Source: an uncultured Chlamydiae bacterium
GTDB taxonomy: Bacteria; Chlamydiota; Chlamydiia; Chlamydiales; SM23-39
DNA length: 25,521 nucleotides
NCBI GenBank assembly: GCA_903889795.1
Contig: CAISYW010000014.1
Coordinates: forward strand, 1 to 25,521
Reading direction: 5' to 3'
This document shows, one piece after another, positions 23,551 to 25,521 of this stretch (the stretch's first letter is position 1; each line of letters begins with the position of its first letter). The notes under the pieces were generated by a model, which saw only the letters and a program-made list of their open reading frames with translations, was not told the DNA's origin and made no database searches. The translations under genes were made by a program, and so were the position numbers.

Positions 23551-24618
23551 TTATTTATTTTGAAGAACTCCTCCTTGAAAAGGAAACGTTTCTCCTAAGC
23601 AGCACAAAGGAACTATGAGGTTGATACGATTTTCTAGGTCGGACAGGATGTTGAGTATATCATCAAAACTGACAGGCTCAGTAAGATACATGTCCCGCAT
23701 CAACTGGTAATCACGTCGCAATTCAGGCAGTCTTTCAGCTTTAGGAACAAGGCGAAAGGTACCAGGTTTGGCCTGATCATAGTTTGCCCACGAGTTACCA
23801 AAGAACAGACTTTTCCATAAAACGACCCTGTTTCGGAGGTCGTGGCGATCTATAGCTTTGGTTGTCTCTGAATGATTCGCTAGTGCCGCTGTATCAGCGT
23901 AATGGCGGGAGAACCTGTCTCGCATGGATTTGCCCTGCGGTCGGTGGTATTCTGCGTGTAGAATCGTAGCCTTCTCCCAGAAACTTCGCTCAATCTCTAG
24001 AGCTACGACTTCACATTGCCAATCGGGAAATGCTGTGGGGAAAACCTCGGCTATCCAAGGCCGTATCGTATGATGCCCTGTTGGTTGCTGATCAGTTAAA
24101 GAGCCGAACTCGAGTTTTACAGAACGTTTGATATAGGCAAACCCTGTTGGTAGCGATGATGGGTAGTGAAAAAGAAGAACCGGCGAATTTGTGTGGGGGT
24201 CTTTTAAAAATTCGAATCGCGCCTGCTCATTTTTTCCTAATACGCCCAACGTGGATGCTTCTAGCTCCGGCATAATCCGCGTTCGAACAACAATTTCACA
24301 TGCCGCCTCCGCTTTTTTCATCCATTTGTCAGCTTGATTACGAGTTGTAGCGATTTCAGAAAGTCCAAGAAAAGATGGGGACAGCGAAAGATCAATATCT
24401 TCAGAGAACCGATCGATCACGCCAAATACCTTTGATAGCGAGGTGCCCCCCTTGAATACGAGGCTATCAGCGAACTCCGACTTGAACAGAATACTGAGTA
24501 ACCAGCACACAAAAAAATCTTTTTCCATGATTACAGGAGATACATTTCTCTGAATGGAAGCTTGCTCAATATACAGGCGTCGTTCGTCGGAAGATAATTT
24601 TAAAAAATCAAGTTTCAT
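23551..24618 (-). CDS. abiEii: AbiEii-family nucleotidyltransferase toxin
   Basis: 355 aa. Toxin of the AbiE type IV-like toxin-antitoxin and abortive-infection system, a nucleotidyltransferase of the DNA-pol-beta-like fold. The catalytic signature is intact: VIMEKDFF (29-36), FKGGTSLSKVF (55-65) and RFSEDIDLSL (70-79) with D74 and D76 as metal ligands. Further on come SVKLEFGSL and VVALEIERSFWEKATILHAE, also typical. ATG 24618 overlaps the abiEi stop by 4 bp (ATGA), so I prefer it to the in-frame ATG 24660. GAGAAGA serves as the ribosome binding site. Length and motifs are normal, and the gene looks functional. Confidence 0.92.
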   Translation of the reverse strand: MKLDFLKLSSDERRLYIEQASIQRNVSPVIMEKDFFVCWLLSILFKSEFADSLVFKGGTSLSKVFGVIDRFSEDIDLSLSPSFLGLSEIATTRNQADKWMKKAEAACEIVVRTRIMPELEASTLGVLGKNEQARFEFLKDPHTNSPVLLFHYPSSLPTGFAYIKRSVKLEFGSLTDQQPTGHHTIRPWIAEVFPTAFPDWQCEVVALEIERSFWEKATILHAEYHRPQGKSMRDRFSRHYADTAALANHSETTKAIDRHDLRNRVVLWKSLFFGNSWANYDQAKPGTFRLVPKAERLPELRRDYQLMRDMYLTEPVSFDDILNILSDLENRINLIVPLCCLGETFPFQGGVLQNK

Positions 24619-25241
24619 ACAGTCTTCTCGGCTAGTTCCCTGAAAATGGAATGCATCCATTCCGGCGCAAGTCGAATATCTTTGAGCAATTCTTGTCGTT
24701 TATCCACTGGAATAATCTGCTTTAAATGCTCAAGCCGTTCTGCAGTCACATTTTCTTTACCTAGTTCACGGAGAGCTTGAACCAGAAGCCCACTGAGTCG
24801 CCCTGCCATCGCCATATTTTTTGGAGTTGTTCGCCGAAGCTGAATGGTGATCGCACCGATTTTTACCGTTCGGCTTGGCCCATCTGTCAGAAACACAATT
24901 TTAGCGGGAACCTGTTCAGACAATCCTAGAATATTTGCTGCATAAGCGCCTGTTGGTTGAATACGCGTGCAATCGCGACCAACCAATGCCTCTGCTATTT
25001 TTTCTGGAGACGGTTGAAGTTTCCCAAGTTTAGAGTGTTCTTCAGGAAAGTCATATATTCCTCTCGCGAGGCGGCGAATAGTTCCTTTTCGAACGAGCCG
25101 ATGAAGGGCAATATCGACAGCCTGTCGACTGCCCAAATTCAAGAAGTCCGTTGGAACAAATACAGTGCCATACCCACGAGCGTTTATCGCATTAAGTATC
25201 TGACAATCAATGCTTTTGTTATGTTTTCGGTTACTCTTCAT
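24615..25241 (-). CDS. abiEi: AbiEi-family antitoxin (DUF6088-like)
   Basis: 208 aa. The N-terminus is a winged-helix DNA-binding domain (FVPTDFLNLGSRQAVDIALH, RLVRKGTIRRLARGIYDFP, about 28-66). The middle part (PEKIAEALVGRDCTRIQPTG, then ANILGLSEQVPAKIVFLTDG) is the AbiEi core. It should counter the AbiEii toxin and repress its own promoter by binding inverted repeats, as described for AbiE systems. The repeats are present at 25242-25269 and 25358-25385. No Shine-Dalgarno sequence lies before ATG 25241, and the -10 box ends seven bases upstream, so the mRNA appears leaderless. Confidence 0.88.
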   Translation of the reverse strand: MKSNRKHNKSIDCQILNAINARGYGTVFVPTDFLNLGSRQAVDIALHRLVRKGTIRRLARGIYDFPEEHSKLGKLQPSPEKIAEALVGRDCTRIQPTGAYAANILGLSEQVPAKIVFLTDGPSRTVKIGAITIQLRRTTPKNMAMAGRLSGLLVQALRELGKENVTAERLEHLKQIIPVDKRQELLKDIRLAPEWMHSIFRELAEKTV

Positions 25242-25277
25242 GTAAGAAATCTTAGTGTGTTTTTCTTACAAAAGCAA
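25242..25277 (-). promoter_or_regulatory. abiE promoter with embedded operator
   Basis: On the minus strand TTGCTT (25277-25272) and TAAGAT (25254-25249) are 17 bp apart. GTAAGAAA (25242-25249) and TTTCTTAC (25262-25269) are exact inverted repeats covering the -10 box and spacer, where AbiEi would block RNA polymerase. The predicted +1 coincides with the A of the start codon. Confidence 0.65.
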
Positions 25278-25332
25278 GGGCTATTTTCGAGTTTTCACCT
25301 AACACGGTGATTTACATCAATAAGTTATTTAA

Positions 25333-25348
25333 AATCAATGTATTGATT
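25333..25348. repeat. 16-bp palindrome AATCAATGTATTGATT
   Basis: AATCAAT and ATTGATT are separated by GT. It lies between the two operator copies upstream of abiEi and is a possible additional regulator site. Confidence 0.4.
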
Positions 25349-25356
25349 GTCATTTA

Positions 25357-25389
25357 TGAAAGAAATTTTAGTGTGTTTTTCTTACAAAA
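25357..25389 (-). repeat. Second copy of the abiE promoter/operator block
   Basis: 33 bp matching 25241-25273 at 31 positions, offset by 116 bp. The inverted repeat is kept with one mismatch. A promoter can be read on the minus strand: TTGCAT (25394-25389), 18 bp, TAAAAT (25370-25365). It could be a second promoter, a second AbiEi site for cooperative repression, or the scar of a duplication. Confidence 0.6.
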
Positions 25390-25417
25390 TGCAACTCTGC
25401 AAGAGCGGACCGAATAG

Positions 25418-25521
25418 GAGAAATCATTCGATTACATTGGGGATGGAGATTATCCGGAGGCAGGCTGGATTCTAAAGTTGGATAATCAATCAAAAGACAG
25501 GTTGGCTCCATTTGTTGGCAC
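25418..25521 (+). pseudogene. DUF4431-like fragment, runs off the window
   Basis: The open frame after a TAG at 25415-25417 reads FDYIGDGDYPEAGWILKLDN and continues to the edge. It aligns with NYESITQGDMPEPAWILKLD of the 5518-6015 protein. There is no start codon or N-terminal membrane segment in this frame, so it looks like a truncated or decayed paralogue, though the end is cut by the window. Confidence 0.55.

Noticed and set aside
1..25521. CRISPR array, complete insertion sequence or rRNA genes
   Set aside because: I saw no regularly spaced repeats, no transposase with terminal inverted repeats and no rRNA-like segments on either strand.

Overview
The window is an accessory, island-rich stretch of a Gram-negative-type bacterial chromosome with moderate GC content. 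The family mix includes a DUF5906-type helicase with a CHC2/TOPRIM primase, an AlbA_2 ATPase, AbiE, a DUF4258/HTH toxin-antitoxin pair and a UbiD/UbiX cassette. The tRNA-Asn fragments carry no encoded CCA. Both would fit an amoeba-associated lineage such as an environmental chlamydia, but this is a guess. The sequence alone does not fix the organism.

Left block (1 to about 6.95 kb): a replication module of SF3-like helicase, primase and AlbA_2-type ATPase, all on +. Between helicase and primase lies a symmetric cluster of GGTCAT-type 9-bp repeats that looks like an iteron origin. Next come a conserved accessory gene pair (4469-5353) and two overlapping genes (5518-6775): a membrane-anchored DUF4431-like protein and a protein with an NPGNI-type muralytic-like domain. 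A decayed copy of the 3' end of the 5111-5353 gene lies at 6885-6952.

Metabolic block (6.96-9.45 kb, minus strand): a tight ubiD - lpdD-like - ubiX operon. It encodes a prenyl-FMN-dependent non-oxidative decarboxylase, its probable chaperone subunit and the flavin prenyltransferase, resembling gallate/hydroxybenzoate decarboxylase cassettes.

Island (9.65-23.40 kb): two identical 48-bp copies of the 3' part of a tRNA-Asn gene (9649-9696 and 23356-23403) bracket about 13.7 kb. A second exact 23-bp repeat lies just inside both ends (9744-9766 and 23199-23221) and looks like an integrase arm site. A truncated tyrosine recombinase gene sits at the left end. Cargo: a TPR protein with a 52-aa partner, a frameshifted serine recombinase, a DUF4258/HTH toxin-antitoxin pair, a 372-aa orphan with a 38-aa overlapping ORF, a coiled-coil protein, a 1507-aa SF1 helicase fused to a Vsr-like nuclease, a membrane protein joining DUF2167 to a J domain, a truncated Cys-rich protein and a 369-aa orphan. 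Neither core copy has a tRNA 5' half, so the arrangement suggests tandem insertions at one tRNA locus, with the intact tRNA outside the window.

Right block (23.4-25.5 kb): a strong terminator, then the AbiE toxin-antitoxin operon on the minus strand. Its promoter is embedded in an inverted repeat and appears to give a leaderless mRNA. A near-copy of the promoter/operator lies 116 bp upstream. The window ends in a second DUF4431-like fragment related to the gene at 5518.

The best candidates for something undescribed are the DUF2167-TM-J-domain protein beside the helicase-nuclease, the overlapping DUF4431/NPGNI pair, and the iteron-like origin.
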